Source: Lineus longissimus
Lineage: Eukaryota > Nemertea > Pilidiophora > Heteronemertea > Lineidae
Reading direction: 5' to 3'
Assembly: GCF_910592395.1 (NCBI RefSeq)
Contig: NC_088321.1
Coordinates: forward strand, 12,092,001 to 12,156,000
DNA: 64,000 nucleotides
The notes under the pieces were generated by a model that ran no database searches, was not told the origin of the DNA, and worked only from the letters and a program-made list of their open reading frames with translations. A program made the translations under genes and the position numbers. Below are positions 11,199 to 25,557 of this stretch, piece after piece; position 1 is the stretch's first letter; each line of letters opens with the position of its first letter.

Positions 11199-11550
11199 CT
11201 GTCAGTCAGCTCAACCTCGTGCTCATGTTGCCTCTGTCCTGGTTTACACTGACCCGTACTTGAAATTGCAGCGAAAGAGGCTGGTAGCTTTTTCTGACTA
11301 GCCCGGTCTGCCCGGCTGGGACAGAATTTCTGTTCCACTCAGGTCGACGGTGGACTTTTTGTGTCGATTGTTTTTTTATCTTTTACTCCGTCAGCTGCGC
11401 CACCTAGAGTCAAGTTAGATGTGATGGCTGCGCCATCTAATGTAGAAATATCATACGTAACTTAGAAATAATGGCTCCAATCAAATATTAGTTGTACTCT
11501 CTGTAAGGGAAACAAGATAAATACTGCAGAAAAAAATACAGCGACCAGCA

Positions 11551-14500
11551 ATGAACATTTCCACATTGATTTATGTTGTGTTATTCGCCCGACAGGAGGC
11601 AGTGCTGGCATTTCTATCCGCAATACTCACACGTTGTTCATCACGTGTCTCAATCCAAGCAAATCTCGGTGAAATTGGAACGGCATCAAAAATCGAGTGC
11701 TGCCTTCAATGCACTGATAATGACTGTTTGACGATAAACCATATTTTAACTGAAAACCGGTGCCAATTCAGCTTTTCTAAACCGAAGCCGTTGAACGACG
11801 CAATGTCAAACTACAGTGGGGGTCGTTTATATTCAAAATGTAGACGACACCATTCGGTAAGGGAAACATGCCCTGTTTTGCCGATCTAAGACCGTTTCTG
11901 CAAAATCGATTCAGTCGTTCGATTAACTATGTCAACAAGTCTAATTGAAGAGGTGATTGAGTGCAAGAACAACTCCAGTCTTTATTTCAGGTACTTTAGT
12001 ATTTTCAACACTAACCCCTTCCCTGTCCGTCATTTTTGCAGATGGCTACATGCAAATGTTTCTGACATGACTGGACAATAACAACAGAAGGTAATTCTTG
12101 CACAAAACTTTTGGGTTTCAAAGGAATTGTAAAACATAGCCAATGCCACATTCTGAGAGCAATTTTGATTTAAAAAATTCGCAAATCGTTTTGTCAGCCT
12201 GCCAACCCACTGTTTATTTCACTTCTGGTGCTAGCAATATTTTTCAAAAAGTGACTTCAGTAGTTCTTGCACTGAGGTCTTCAATTATGAAAGACAATTG
12301 GTGGGCGACGCGCCAAGTTGTGCAATGGTCATGTCGCCATGACATTGGCCTTGGCATTTATCTCTATTCGAGGTACATTGGACATTATTATATGTACATG
12401 AAGTTAAAGAAACGCACAGTCTTAGGTCGGTCAAACTAGGGTAATTACTTACAATGTTTGTAAGTCTCGTCGATGACAAAGCTAGACTGTAATATACTTG
12501 ATGCAACACATATATATTTTGATAGTAGGTACATTTACATGTTGTCAGATTCGCGTGCGAAATGTCCTGTACAGCTACAATACCAAAGCAAAATGCGGAG
12601 AATCGATTACTTCGAGTTCAGGTCGCAGATTTACCCAGTGCACAAGTTCATTCGATCCCACACCAAAGGTTACACTGGTACATCGATTCGGTTCGCATTC
12701 ATTACGTTTTGACTTGTTTTGCGAGGCGGAGTTTTGCAAGAGGTCTAAATCAGGATATTTTCAAAACATCTGTTTTAGATCCAAGCAGGATCGATCTTGC
12801 ATAGCATAGCTTGTTATGTCTTGGAGGGATAACTTGAGTAGGTCACGACCACGGGCTGAAGAAGCACCATGTAGTTCACGTTGTCTTCAAGTGTTGATGA
12901 TAGAATCAATAACACAATGCAGTGCAGTGCAGTACGTTGGATGCGACATTGACATGCACTCGATGCGCGTACAGCGTATTGCAATAACATTGCACCCGCT
13001 GCTGCTTCTGTCATATTGAAGTGGCACACTAAATCCGATAGAAGGCGCTATCACTCTTATAATACTACGACGGAGACAGACTTTCATCAATAAAACACAA
13101 CGAATGGTGTGCAGCGACAACGCCCTCATTAGGTCACGTGGTGTGATATAACAGATGACCCGATGCAATCGTGGACCTTTTATCATGTTTATGCTTTGTT
13201 GCAAGTGTTTCCATGAATAAATTGCTTTAATGCTGGCATCTTGTGCATTTGATTTGTTGTTGTCGTCACATAATGATCACACAATTATATTCAGAATGTT
13301 CGGATACCTACCTCATGAATCCTAAGGGGATAGATACACGGGGCAGAATGTAAAGTAATTTGAGGCTTGACCCATCAAAGCGAACGGACTTGTTTGAATG
13401 AGCGCAACGTTATACAATTCTGAACATCTTGAACAAAACTTTAGGAGGCCTTCACCGAACGCTCAGCGCAATCTACATACATATGATGATACCTCCTACT
13501 CAACATGTATGGCTAGCCGTGTGTCCAATAATTTAGAAAACCTGGTTTTCTTCTTTCAAAACTTAGTTTTATGGAAGAAAACCAAGCTTTGTTCAATGAA
13601 AATAGGTTTTCTTTCAAGAAAACTAAATTTTTAAAAACAATTTACTCTTTTTTGAAAAAGTATAAGTTTCATGAAAACCAAGTTTAAAAAAAGATAAAAA
13701 CTATATTTTCTTCCATATAACCTAGTTTTGTATGTTATTCTTCAATAAAAACCTAGTTTCATTGAAAAAAAACCCATGGTTTTCTTCCATGAAACTAAGT
13801 TTGAAAGAAGAAAAACAGGTTTTACTGAAACCTAGTCTTTTTACCTCGTCTCCAACCCAACCTCTTCCCATCAGACGAACCATGCGTGTCATGCTGTGGG
13901 AACGAAGTAAAACGACTAGTTTTTCTAGCATATGGATCAGAAACTAGGTTTCATAAGAAATAACGTAGTCTTTTTCAATAAAAACTAGGTTTTGCTGGAG
14001 ACATATAACCTGGTTTTTATTCCACAAAACCAAGTATTCTTCTACGAAACTAGGTTTTTATTGAACAAGCTTAGGTTTAATTTTGGTTTTTGACCAAGAA
14101 AACGTGGTTTATATAATAGACCTATACTAATTGCTTCTCCAATTGAAACCTAGTTTCACTGAATAAAAGGTTTTCTTCCATGAAACTAAGTTTGGAAAGA
14201 AGAAAACCAGGTCTTCTTCAATATAACTAGGTTTCCTAATGACAAGTTCCGGTTGTGTTGATGCACAAGTGACTGCACTATTCATCGAATGTGATGATAT
14301 ATAAGATCGGCTATTATTGATCAATTTAGCATTTGGTGCGCCATTTTGCCTTGGCAGTTCGGAAATGCTCAAGAACATTAGGACATTACTAAAGATGATA
14401 CAAATGGTGCCACTTATTAATGAGGGTCGAAGGCAGTACTAACGGAACTTTGTGAAACGGACATTGCATTGAATGATTTTCAGAAAACGTGGGAGAATAT

Positions 14501-16106
14501 TTGCAGTAAAAAAGGAGGTGTAAATCGCGTCCCAGATTTATCCCTGTTCATGTGAGCGGTAACAAATCAGATCACGGTTCTTATAGAAGTAAACTTTGTT
14601 CAGTTTCGTGTACTCTATAGTTTCACTGATCTAAAACTGGTTCATTATATCGACAAGGAAATCAAAGCAGAGGCCAATCCAGCACGAGGCGTCATTACCA
14701 TAGGACAATGTGCTGTCAACAACCTCTTGTCTATCGAAATTGAACATGTTGATTGGTATCAAACGCCCTTTTCTCATGATATCCAGCGTGAAATCGACTA
14801 TATATGCAGAACCGGTCTTAGATCAATGAAACTAGAGTCGTGCATGTATTGTTAATTCTGTACACGATTCTTGTAGAATACAATTATCAAGTAAGAAAAA
14901 AAGATATCAGAAAGAATCTTTGAAGAATCTTATAAAGCATGTACATGCACATGAACCAACTGAATAAAACCTTTAAGAAACTTTCCAGGATTCTCGATCA
15001 GGGATGGCGTTCAGAGGAGTCGATGGTAATAGTGCGAGCTATTAAATGTGTACAACATTAAACTGGACATGTATGCGTACAGATGGTACATGTACATGCA
15101 CGGTACAAATCATATACAAGTAAAAATGGCTGGCGAACTTTGTTAACCTAACCTCTTTATTTTCCTTAAGAAGTTTACATCATTCTCTTATCACCTTAGT
15201 CACAAACTTGCAATAAGTTCTGCTGTGCATTTTCAAAACTTTTATCATCATAAGCAAAGTGACTTGATTGTCTTAACCGATTTCTCAGGAAATGAAACTT
15301 CAATAAGAACACTAAAGCTATATACGGACTCTGGCAAGCTTGGATGGGAACAGGCAAGCTACGAAGGCATAATTAAAATTGTCAGTCAATATAAACAGTT
15401 CCTCATTGCTAGTCCAATGACCCGCCTCTACGAAATGTTCATCATCGTTGGATTGGACGGCCAGTTGCGAGGAAGGCTAAAGTTCCAACACCTGAATAAA
15501 ATCCAATTTAGCCTATCCAAGTACATGGACGTTTCATTTCTTCTTTTGAGTGATGCAGATTGGGGCTTTATCACACTTTTCTATTTGGAAGGTTACCTTT
15601 TGAAGTATTGTCCCGAATGCAGATCCAACATGTCCAATGGCTCATTAACCGTAATTCTTACATGCAGAAAGAAACTTGTGCCAACCTTTAAATATTCTGC
15701 GTACACAAATTCTGGATTATATGCATTTTGTTCAGAAATTATCAGTAAAGGATCTCTTGTCAATTGTTTTAATGCGAAGTCAAAACGCCCTAGCCATGCT
15801 ATATTTTCTGTTCAAAAAACAGTTAAAACCACATTCTTCTTCATTAGCGACGTCTACCATCGACTATTGATAGGAACTACTGATAACGAGGTCATGTTTA
15901 TGAGTTGGCCGAAGGGAAATGGAGTTTCTTACCATCAATTAAAACAAGACGACGTCTTCAAATTCAGTGGGGGTAGTCAGTTCGTTTTGTTAAATAATGG
16001 TGATCTTGTTCAGTTTTTAACGGATGGTGGTGCAGTAGGAAGGAGAATTCTGACAATGTTGAAGGTGTACTCCCCGAGAGCAGGATGTGAAACGATCAAA
16101 GTGTGA
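11551..16106 (+). CDS. Gene A2: predicted secreted apple/PAN-like plus propeller-like protein, two exons
   Basis: Exons 11551-11856 and 15171-16106, the same lengths and phase as A1, giving 413 residues. The reading frame just upstream of the second acceptor contains TAA in this copy, so the terminal exon cannot be translated from an upstream in-frame ATG as it could in A1, A3 and A4; the exon itself is intact. Exon 1 starts MNISTLIY and has Phe after the CQ near residue 76, both as in A4. The second exon groups with A1 near its C-terminus (GGAVGRR) but with A3 in the variable patch (KYCPECRSN). AATAAA lies at 16793-16798. Confidence 0.74.
12549..12809 (+). CDS. A2 alternative terminal exon, Cys-rich
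   Basis: Counterpart of 3120-3380 with the same acceptor, phase, length (261 nt) and stop. The first cysteine is Arg here (IRVRNV). AATAAA lies at 13089-13094. Confidence 0.45.
   Translation: MRVRNVLYSYNTKAKCGESITSSSGRRFTQCTSSFDPTPKVTLVHRFGSHSLRFDLFCEAEFCKRSKSGYFQNICFRSKQDRSCIA
13536..14235 (+). repeat. AT-rich CTAGG-type array (unit 2 intron)
   Basis: Counterpart of 4109-4807 with scattered substitutions and small indels. Confidence 0.8.
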
Positions 16107-19100
16107 CTCAGTAGTTCTGCATACGGTTCTCATCATTTCCTTCGAAGTTTCTTTAGTAACTAAACATATCTTTATTCTGTCATGGAGCATAATCTACTAT
16201 TGCCGTTAGGTGGCGCATACAAATTATATATGTACAAAATGTAACAAAATAGGTAAGCATTTCAAGTTATTTTAAATAGGGACTTTACGAGCTCGGGGTC
16301 AGTAAACATGGTAAAGGGCAATTGGTTGTGTTTGATCCTGGGAACTCTTTTCAAGCAAACAAAAAGTTTACACTTAATATGTACAATGGGTCTTCTTTAA
16401 GGCGGACGGCTGCTGCTGATTTTTTTCAAACTGAACGAAGAAAAACAGGTAAATGGCAATGTTAACGCAGGTCGAATGACGAGATTATATTTAGATTCTT
16501 CAGAAACATTTGGTTACGATATTAACTGTGGCTAAAGGTATCGGTTTGCTTGAGAAAAATACGTGCTTACCTGGAGAGAAAATGACTATACAAAAAAAAT
16601 ATTAAAAAAATATTTGTTAATTTTGAGGGGCCGAAAGGTCCGCATTTATTTATTTTTGTCCGATTGTACTCCCCCAACACTGTTATGGTGAGAAATGTTT
16701 CTGCTCTGATGCCCGATATACACGTCCCCATTTCAACATACGGAAAATTTTGTAGGAAAAAAACACGTTTAGGTCTTCCTATTTTCCCGTACAATAAAAT
16801 GCTATACAATTTAATCTCACCGTGTACGATGGGGTTGCGGGTTGATGTACGTTTGACCGTTTATTGACTGGATACATGGGAGTAAGAGCCTACAGGCGCC
16901 TTTTAATGGTCGTCTTAGGATCCATTGTTTGGCCCGTATCAGCGGTTTTCTTCTCTCTTTCCGACGGCGGGAGGAGTGTGAGACTCCCATCGCCAGATCA
17001 TGACGGCTGCACACGATGCCGAGACAACTTTTAGTTTGGACAGTACCGGAGGTATTTTCAAAATGGATGGGAATATAGGGCCTTACTGGTCTATAGTGCG
17101 GGATATGATATATTCAGAATGTTACGTAGGCCTAGAGTCTCCAACCCAAATGTTCTTGAACAATATTAACCCGGTTTGGTATCTAGTACACTAGTGGGTT
17201 AATCCTACCAAAACTTGCAACCCCGCCAGACACGATCAATTTTTAAATCGTACTTAATCCTTCCTACAAAACAATGTACTCGTCGACGTCGGGTTAATTT
17301 GGAGAGAAAATTGTAAAAAAATATTTCATAGGAATATGTTATTGTGTATAGCGGCCATAACACTGTATTGGAATGGCCTTGTTTCCATTGTGTTGCAAAG
17401 GTAAACCAATACATTTAATTACCCACCGCGTTATGCAGTGCCGAATTCGTAGGTTAACACTTCAATGAAGAATATACTCATAAATTATTTACACGATTTT
17501 TGTATGATTCTTAGTTAAGACAAGAACAAAGCAAAGTGGTGGAGAGAGACCCAACACGATTTACGAGATGGGTGAAGGAAGCGATTCGGATTTGTAAAAT
17601 CACCAACATGAATCGAGACACTAAGTCGTGTGTAGGATCAAAGTCTGGCCGCTCCGACATCCAGCAGTCAGATGTCTAACTTATGAAGAAGAATTGTGCA
17701 ACTATTTGAAAGGTCAAGGTGATGATGAACATTGATTGTGTAAAAACTGTTGATGACCCAATGGACTCCTCCAGGCATATCAAAAATGTTGTATGGTTTA
17801 TTAGACACCATGTGGGATGGCGGAGAGAACCAGGATGTGCATGTCGTGTTGGAGTGTTATCCGAGCTCGGTCGAGTGCATATTAATCACGCGAATCATGA
17901 TTTGATGATAGTATACCTTTGTTATTGTAGTTTTGTTTGATAAGAATTCACTGCAAACATATTTTTTATACAATATGCATATAGTTTGAAGAAAAACATA
18001 CATGTACTTGCAGACTAAGTATACACTGTTATATCAGTACGAGTTGATCTCGCTTGCTGACAACTTTGATATGGTTCATTAAAAAACTACATACTACGCG
18101 GCTTTCAACCTACATTAACATTGATTTTCATCAATCAATGCTGACGGTTTTCCTAATCGGTTAGGAGACAGGGGAAGTGCTCGTTAAGTTGCGACCATAT
18201 AGACACGATAGACACAATCCCGTGCAGAATTATTGTTAATACGACATCGGACTGATGGCTGGCAGTAACGTACGCCGAACATTATATAGGTGATATGAAA
18301 CGCACTTGAGAATATCGTGTGCGGAAGTGCTTTTTGAAGAACCAGTGGCATAATAAAGGGCTGCCGCTTCCTAGTTTCCTTTGCGCTCTAAAGAACTATT
18401 TCCAGATATGAATGTGCACAAGAAATGGAAAATTCGAAATATTACTGAATTATCCCTTATTTCCGTGCAGCGATCATATTTATTGACAGCGCGCTGCCTT
18501 AGCTGGGGACTATGAAGGCGTCATCTTGTCGGAGCTCGATTACCCCGATACCAAGACGACACTGAAAATTACGTTATATTAGAGTCGTTGCACTATCAGT
18601 GAAAAGTCCGGTAAGTTTTTGTCACCCGATGTGTCTTCGAGGACTATGAACCCACACACCGGTCGGCAGACGGGGCGGAATAAAATTTCCACATCCGGCT
18701 CGCATAGGCTTGAGTAAGTAACTAAGATAACCGAACAGTAAGCAAGTACACCTACCCATGCGCAACCCTAACCGGATTTGGATAATTTTGAAACGGAAGA
18801 CTCCATGGCGACGTAAAACAAATATCAAATCGTCTTTAAAGTAGATTTTTGGCGGTATTTTATTGGTTGTTCGCGAGGGGGATGGGGGGCAGATACATGC
18901 AGAGCTCGTTATGTATGTGGGATAACAACCACGATTAGCAAACGTGTAGATGGAAACGACGCTGATTTTAATGAGAATGCATACCTACTGATTATGATAT
19001 GCTTATTACAAGAGACATACCGTGTTGATTATTATATAGTGACTGGGAATATAAACAACTAATTGGCAGCATCATGTGCGTTGGGCAAGCTATGTTTGGT

Positions 19101-19770
19101 CTGTTCCTTATGGCTAGTCCCAGCTAAAAAAGAATCTCGTTTGCGGGTTGATCTAGACCTATATGATTGGGATCAGCGTGGACTCGAATGACCTCGTTGA
19201 TTAGTTATCTCGTGATGTCGTATTCCCGGTGGGTGAAGGTATCGGTCGGCCTAAGAAAAATACATGCTTACCTGGAGAGGAAGTGACGACACAAAAAAAA
19301 CAGACAAAAGATCAGTTGATTTTGAGGGGCGTATATAAGGCCCGCATTCATTATTTTTAGCCTTGTTTTTATTGTGTTGCCTTCATCCACCGTGGTATTG
19401 GTCACAAATTGGACTCATTCCACGATCTTTCCTCGGGATGAACTGATGTTTTTTGCGTGTTTTTTTCCGATAGGACAAAGATTTACAACTCCAAAAAGCC
19501 GGTTATTTCAGTCTTATATTTTACAGTTCGATCGTGACAGTGCACTTGCATACAGTGTATATGATTTAACAAACAATTGTATGTGTGAAAATCGACGCCA
19601 CACAAATACGTTACTCCAGATATTGTGTTCCCTTTAGGTGGCAAGTGGTGGGCCACTACTTCCTAGCCACGAGGCACATTCCGCACTTGGGAGATTACGA
19701 CTTGACTGGTTGTCATATTGAGCGGTTTGAACCTTAGCCAGCATCGGTTACTCGTAACATTGTGACCCGG

Positions 19771-20086
19771 CTTGAATCGAATTCTCATTGCAATCTCTGT
19801 CTTCGGACACACGAACAGTTACCTTTTTTTACAGACTGCCAAGACCCTGATTCAAACCTTGTGCCGCAATAAGCATGAAAGCTGATTTACGAGTGTTGCG
19901 TACGTGAGTTTACGTGCTTGAGCATGCTTTAATCGAATTATCATTGCAATCTCTGTCTTTGGGCACATGAAGAGTTACCCTTCTTTTACAGACTGTCAAG
20001 ACCCTGATTCAAATCTTGTGCCACAATAAGTATGAAAGCCGATTTACGAGTGTTGCGTACGTGAGTTTGCGTGCTTGAGCATGCTT
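19771..20086 (+). repeat. Local tandem duplication of ~158 bp in unit 3
   Basis: Blocks 19771-19929 and 19930-20086 are diverged copies of the segment that is single in units 1 and 2. Each contains CTTTTTTTACAG-like and ACGTGAGT strings that mimic an acceptor and a donor about 70 bp apart. Confidence 0.8.
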
Positions 20087-20637
20087 GATGACATACACTG
20101 ATCTGTATTCATCGCAATTTGTCTTTTGTAAGGGTTGCAAAACATACATATTTCAATGGAGCTTGTCCTTTACCAAATCGAGTGCACGCAAGTACAAATA
20201 GTGTCATCTATCCGGGGAAATGTGTCTGTAATGGCTCAGTTCGTCATATCTACATATTACTCTGAATTTCGCCAGATATTTTTGAGCTATATTCATTGTG
20301 AAATACAGCAAAATGTAAATTATGCATAATACAATTAAATATTAATGTCTGTTCTTTGATACAATACAGCAATCAATTGCTGATCGTTTGATATAATGCT
20401 ATAAGACGTAATCATACACTTCGTTTGATATAATGCTATAAGACGTAATTATACACTTCTGCATTACTCTCCATCACTCCACTAGACGGCATGGAAGTAT
20501 ACTTTTCACCGCATCGAAGCCACATGATGACAGAGAATACGTTGTCGGCTGCACTTTCAAAAGGTTTTCGAAGTTATTTTACTCTCAGAAATTAAGTGAA
20601 TTTAAGTTAATGAAACCAACCACATTTTATTTAATCA

Positions 20638-20907
20638 TCACAGTAGGACATATTGTTGTGACCTAAAGGCCCCCCAATGGCGGTCCCCAAAAGGAACCAT
20701 GTTCTGAAAGATAGACACGCCTTTGGGAGACCAATAAGTTACCTTTAATACGATGCATGCCTTTATTGCGGTAGACGAAAAACCAAGTGTACATGTATTT
20801 GATTTGGCACTGGTCAGTCTATAGGCCTGTGCTTCGGCCTCGGTCGGCCTGCCAAATTTCATAATTCGCATCGTGGAAACACAATTGACGCTCCAGAATT
20901 TAAAAAA
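20638..20907 (-). CDS. Candidate minus-strand terminal exon (unit 3)
   Basis: Counterpart of 1551-1814 with a six-base in-frame insertion (SNTCTLGFS). AATAAA is preserved on the minus strand just after the stop. Confidence 0.22.
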   Translation of the reverse strand, partial: FFKFWSVNCVSTMRIMKFGRPTEAEAQAYRLTSAKSNTCTLGFSSTAIKACIVLKVTYWSPKGVSIFQNMVPFGDRHWGAFRSQQYVLL

Positions 20908-21259
20908 CTGTCAGTCAGCTCAACCTCGTGCTCATGTTGCCTCTGTCCGGGGTTACACTGACCCGTACTTAAAACTGCAGCGAAAGAGGCTGGTAGCTTT
21001 TTCTGGCTAGCCCGGTCTCCCCGGCTGGCACAGAATTTCTGTTCCACTTAGGTCGGCGGTGGACTTTTTGTGTCGATTGTTTATTTATCTTCTACTCCGT
21101 CAGCTACGCCACCTAAAGTCAAGTTAGATGTGATGGCTGCGCCATCTAATGTAGAAATATTATACGTAACTTAGAAATAATGGCTCCAATCAATTATTAG
21201 TTGTACTCTCTGTTTGGGAAACAAGATAAATACTGCAGAAAAAAATACAGCGACCAGCA

Positions 21260-24200
21260 ATGAAAATTTCCACAGCGATTTATGTTGTGTTATTCGCCCG
21301 ACAGGAGGCAGTGCTGGCATTTCTATCCGCAATACTCACACGTTGTTCATCACGTGTCTCAATCCAAGCAAATCTCGGTGAAATTGGAACGGCATCAAAA
21401 ATCGAGTGCTGCCTTCAATGCACTGATAATGACTGTTTGACGATTAACCATATTTTAACTGAAAACCGGTGCCAACTCAGCTTTTCTAAACCGAAGCCGT
21501 TGAACGACGCAATGTCAAACTACAGTGGGGGTCGTTTATATTCAAAATGTAGACGACAGCATTCGGTAAGGGAAACATACCCTGTAGTAGTCCTGTTTCG
21601 CCGATCTAAGACCGTTTCTGCAAAATCGATTCAGTCGTTCGATTAACTATGTGAACAAGTCTAATTGAAGAGGTGATTGAGTGCAAGAACAACTCCAGTC
21701 TTTATTTCAGGTACTGGTGCTAGCAATATTTTTCAATAGTGACTTCAGTAGTTCTTGCACTGAGGTCTTCAATTATGAAAGACAATTGGTGGGCGACGCA
21801 AAGTTGTGCAGTGGTCATGTCGCCATGACATTGGGATTTATCTCGATTCGAGGTACATTGAACATTATTATACTACATGAAGTTAAAAAGGTGCACGGTC
21901 ATAGATCGGTCAAACTAGGGTAATTACATACAATGTTTGTAAGTCTCGTCGATGACAAAGCTAGGCTGTAATATACTTGGTGCAACACATATATATTTAG
22001 ATAGTAGGTACATTTACATGTTGTCAGATTCGCGTGTGCAATGTCCTGTACAGCTACAATACCAAAGCAAAATGCGGAGAATCGATTACTTCGAGTTCAG
22101 GTCGCAGATTTACCCAGTGCACAAGTTCATTCGATCCCACACCAAAGGTTACACTGGTACATCGATTCGGTTCGCATTCATTACGTTTTGACTTGTTTTG
22201 CGAGGCGGAGTTTTGCAAGAGGTCTAAATCAGGATATTTTCAAAACATCTGTTTTAGATCCAAGCAGGATCGATCTTGCATAGCATAGCTTGTTATGTCT
22301 TGGAGGGATAACTTGAGTAGGTCACGACCACGGGCTGAAGAAGCACCATGTAGTTCACGTTGTTTTCTAGTGTTGATGATAGAATCAATAACACAATGCA
22401 GTGCAGTACGTTGGATGCGACATTGACATGCACTCAATGCAAGTGCAGCGTATTGCAATAACTTCTGCTTCTGTTATGAGGAAGTGGCACACTAAATCCG
22501 ATAGACGGCGCTCTCATAACGCTACGACGGAAACAGACTTTCACCAATAAAACACGACGAATGCTGTGCAGCGACAACGACCCCATTAGGTCATGTGATG
22601 TGATATAACAGATGACCCGATGCAATCGTGGACCTTTTATCATGTTTATGCTTTGTTGCAAGTGTTTCCATGAATAAATTGCTTTAAAGCTGGCATCTTG
22701 TGAATTTGATTTGCTGTTGTCGTCACATAATGAACACACAATTATATTCAGAATGTTCGGATACCTACCTCATGAATCCTAAGGGGATAGACACACGGGG
22801 CAGAATGTAAAGTAATTTGAGGCTGGACCCATCAAAGCGGACGGACCTGTTTGAAGGAGCGCAACGTTATAAAATTCTGAACATCTTGAACAAAACTTTA
22901 GGAGGCCTTCACCGAACGCTCAGCGCAATCTACATACACGTGATGGTACCTCCTACTCAACATGTATGGCTAGCAGTGTGTCCAATAATTTAGAAAACCT
23001 GGTTTTCTTCTTTCAAAACTTAGTTTTATGGAAGAAAACCAAGCTTTTTTCAATGAAAATAGGTTTTCTTTCAAGAAAACTAAGTTTTTAAAAACAACTT
23101 ACTCTTTTTCGAAGAAGTATAAGTTTCATGAAAACCAAGTTTTAAAAAAGATAAAAACTATATTTTCTTCCATATAACCTAGTTTTATATGTTTTTCTTC
23201 AATAAAGACCTAAATCCATTGAAAAAAAACCTGGTTTTCTTCAATGAAACTAAGTTTTGAAAGAAGAAAACCAGGTTTTACTGAAACCTAGTCTTTTTAC
23301 CTCTTCTCCAACCCAACCTCTCCCCATCAGACGAACCATGCGTGTCATGCTGTGGAGACGAAGTAAAAAGACTAGTTTTTCTAGCATATGGATTAGAAAC
23401 TAGGTTTCATAAGAAATAACGTAGTCTTTTTCAATGAAAACTAGGTTTTGATGAAGACATGTATATAAACTAGTTTTATTCCACAAAAACAAGTATTCTT
23501 CTACGAAACTAGGTTTGTATTGAAGAAACATAGGTTTAATTTTGGTTTTTGACCAAAAAAACGTGGTTTTCATAATAGACCTAATTGAATCTCCAATAGA
23601 AACCTAGTTTCACTGAATAAAAGGTTTTCTTCCATGATACTAAGTTAATGAGGGTCGAAGGCAGTAACAGAACTTTGTGAAACGGACATTGCATTGAATG
23701 ATTTTCAGAAAACGTGGGAGAATATTTGCAGTAAAAAAGGAGGTGTAAATCGCGTCCAATATTTATCCCTTTTCATGTGAGCGGTAACGAATCAGATCAC
23801 GGTTCTTATAGAAGTACTCCTTGTTCAGTTTCGTGTACTCTATAATTTCACTGATCTAAAACTGGTTCATTATATTAACAAGGAAATCAAAGCAGAGGCC
23901 AATCCAGCACGAGGCGTCATTACCATAGGACAATGTGCTGTCAACAACCTCTTGTCTATCGAAATTGAACATGTTGATTGGTATCAAACGCCCTTTTCTC
24001 ATGATATCCGGCGTGAAATCGACTATATATGCAGAACCGGTCTTAGATCAATGAAACTAGAGTCGTGCATGTATTGTTAATTCTGTACACGATTCTTGTA
24101 GAATTTAATTATCAAGTAAGAAAAAAAGATATCAGAAGAATCTTTGAAGAATCTTGTAAAGCATGTACATGCACATGTACCAACTGAATAAGACCTTTAA

Positions 24201-25336
24201 GAAACTTTCCAGGATTCTCGATCAGGGATGGCGTTCGGAGGAGACGATGGTAATAGTGCCAGCGTGTACTATTAAATTTGTACAACATTAAACTGGGCAT
24301 GTATGCGTACAGATGGTACATGTGCATGCACGGTACAAATCATACACAAGTAAAAATGGCTGGCGAACTTTGTTCACGTAACCTCTTTATTTTCCTCAAG
24401 AAGTTTACATCATTCTCTTATCACCTTAGTCACAAACTTGCAATAAGTTCTGCTGTGCATTTTCAAAACTTTTATTATCATAAGCAAAGTGACTTGATTG
24501 TCTTAACCGATTTCTCAGGAAATGAAACTTCAATAAGAACACTAAAGCTATATCCGGACTCTGGCAAGCTTGGATGGAAACAGGCAAGCTACGAAGGCAT
24601 AATTAAAATTGTCGGTCAATATAAACAGTTCCTCATTGCTACTCCAATGACCCGCCTCTACGAAATGTTCATCATCGTTGGATTGGACGGCCAGTTGCGA
24701 GGAAGGCTAAAGTTCCAACACATGAATAAAATCCAATTTAGCCTATCCAAGTACATGGACGTTTCATTTCTTCTTTTGAGTGATGCAGATTGGGGCGTTA
24801 TCACACTTTTCTCTTTGGATGGTTACCTCTCGAAGTATTGTCCCGAATGCAGATCCAACATGTCCAATGGCTCATTAACCATAATTCTTACATGCAGAAA
24901 GAAACTTATGCCAACCTTTAAATATTCTGCGTACACAAATTCTGGATTATATGCATTTTGTTCAGGAATTATCAGTAATGAATCTCTTGTCACTTGTTTT
25001 AATGCGAAATCAAAACCGCCTAGCCATGCTATATTTTCTGTGCAAAAAACAGTTAAAACCACATTCTTCTTCATTAGCGACGTCTACCATCGACTATTGA
25101 TAGGAACTACTGATAACGAGGTAATGTTTATGAGTTGGCCGAAGGGAAATGGAGGTTCTTACCACCAATTAAAACAAGACGACGTCTTCAAATTCAGTGG
25201 GGGTAGTCAGTTCGTTTTGTTAAATAATGGTGATCTTGTTCAGTTTTTAACGGATGGTGCTGCACCAGGAAGGAGAACTCTGACAATGTTGAAGGTGTAC
25301 TCCCCGAGAGCAGGATGTGAAACGATCAAAGTGTGA
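21260..25336 (+). CDS. Gene A3: predicted secreted apple/PAN-like plus propeller-like protein, two exons
   Basis: Exons 21260-21565 and 24401-25336, phase 0, 413 residues. The intron is shorter than in A1 because of deletions at about 21715 and 23646. Exon 1 is like A1 (MKISTAIY, CQLSF). Exon 2 differs from A1 at about 30 of 311 residues by my count, and about 20 of those lie in one stretch (24791-25053). The segment from KTTFFFISDVY to SWPKGNG is identical in all four copies. AATAAA lies at 26023-26028. No stop or frameshift is visible. Confidence 0.75.
22028..22288 (+). CDS. A3 alternative terminal exon, Cys-rich
   Basis: Counterpart of 3120-3380, 261 nt, and identical in protein to A1 across the whole exon. 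The one A1 difference I checked near the middle (ATA versus ATT) is silent. AATAAA lies at 22546-22551. Confidence 0.45.
   Translation: MRVCNVLYSYNTKAKCGESITSSSGRRFTQCTSSFDPTPKVTLVHRFGSHSLRFDLFCEAEFCKRSKSGYFQNICFRSKQDRSCIA
22993..23646 (+). repeat. AT-rich CTAGG-type array (unit 3 intron), right end deleted
   Basis: Counterpart of 4109-4807. It ends abruptly at 23646, where the following few hundred bases present in the other units are missing. Confidence 0.8.
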
Positions 25337-25557
25337 CTCAGTAGATCTGCATACGGTCCTCCTCATTTCCTTCGAAGTTTCTTTAGTAACTAAAAATATC
25401 TTTATTCTGCCATGGAGCATAATCCACTATTGCCGTTAGGTGGCGCATACAGATGATATATGTACCAGATGTAACAGAATAGGTAAGCATTTCAAGTTAT
25501 TTTAAATAGGGACTTTACGAGCTCGGGGTTAGTTAACATGGTAAAGGGCAATGGGTT

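Larger units (their letters stand above)
9406..18836 (+). repeat. Tandem array unit 2 (~9.4 kb)
   Basis: Second period of the array, carrying gene A2. Its 5' flank resembles unit 1: the insertions near 19117-19158 of unit 3 and the local duplication are absent. Around exon 1 it instead shares substitutions with unit 4, which suggests exchange between copies. The relic at about 16330-16510 has a one-base insertion relative to unit 3. Confidence 0.92.
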
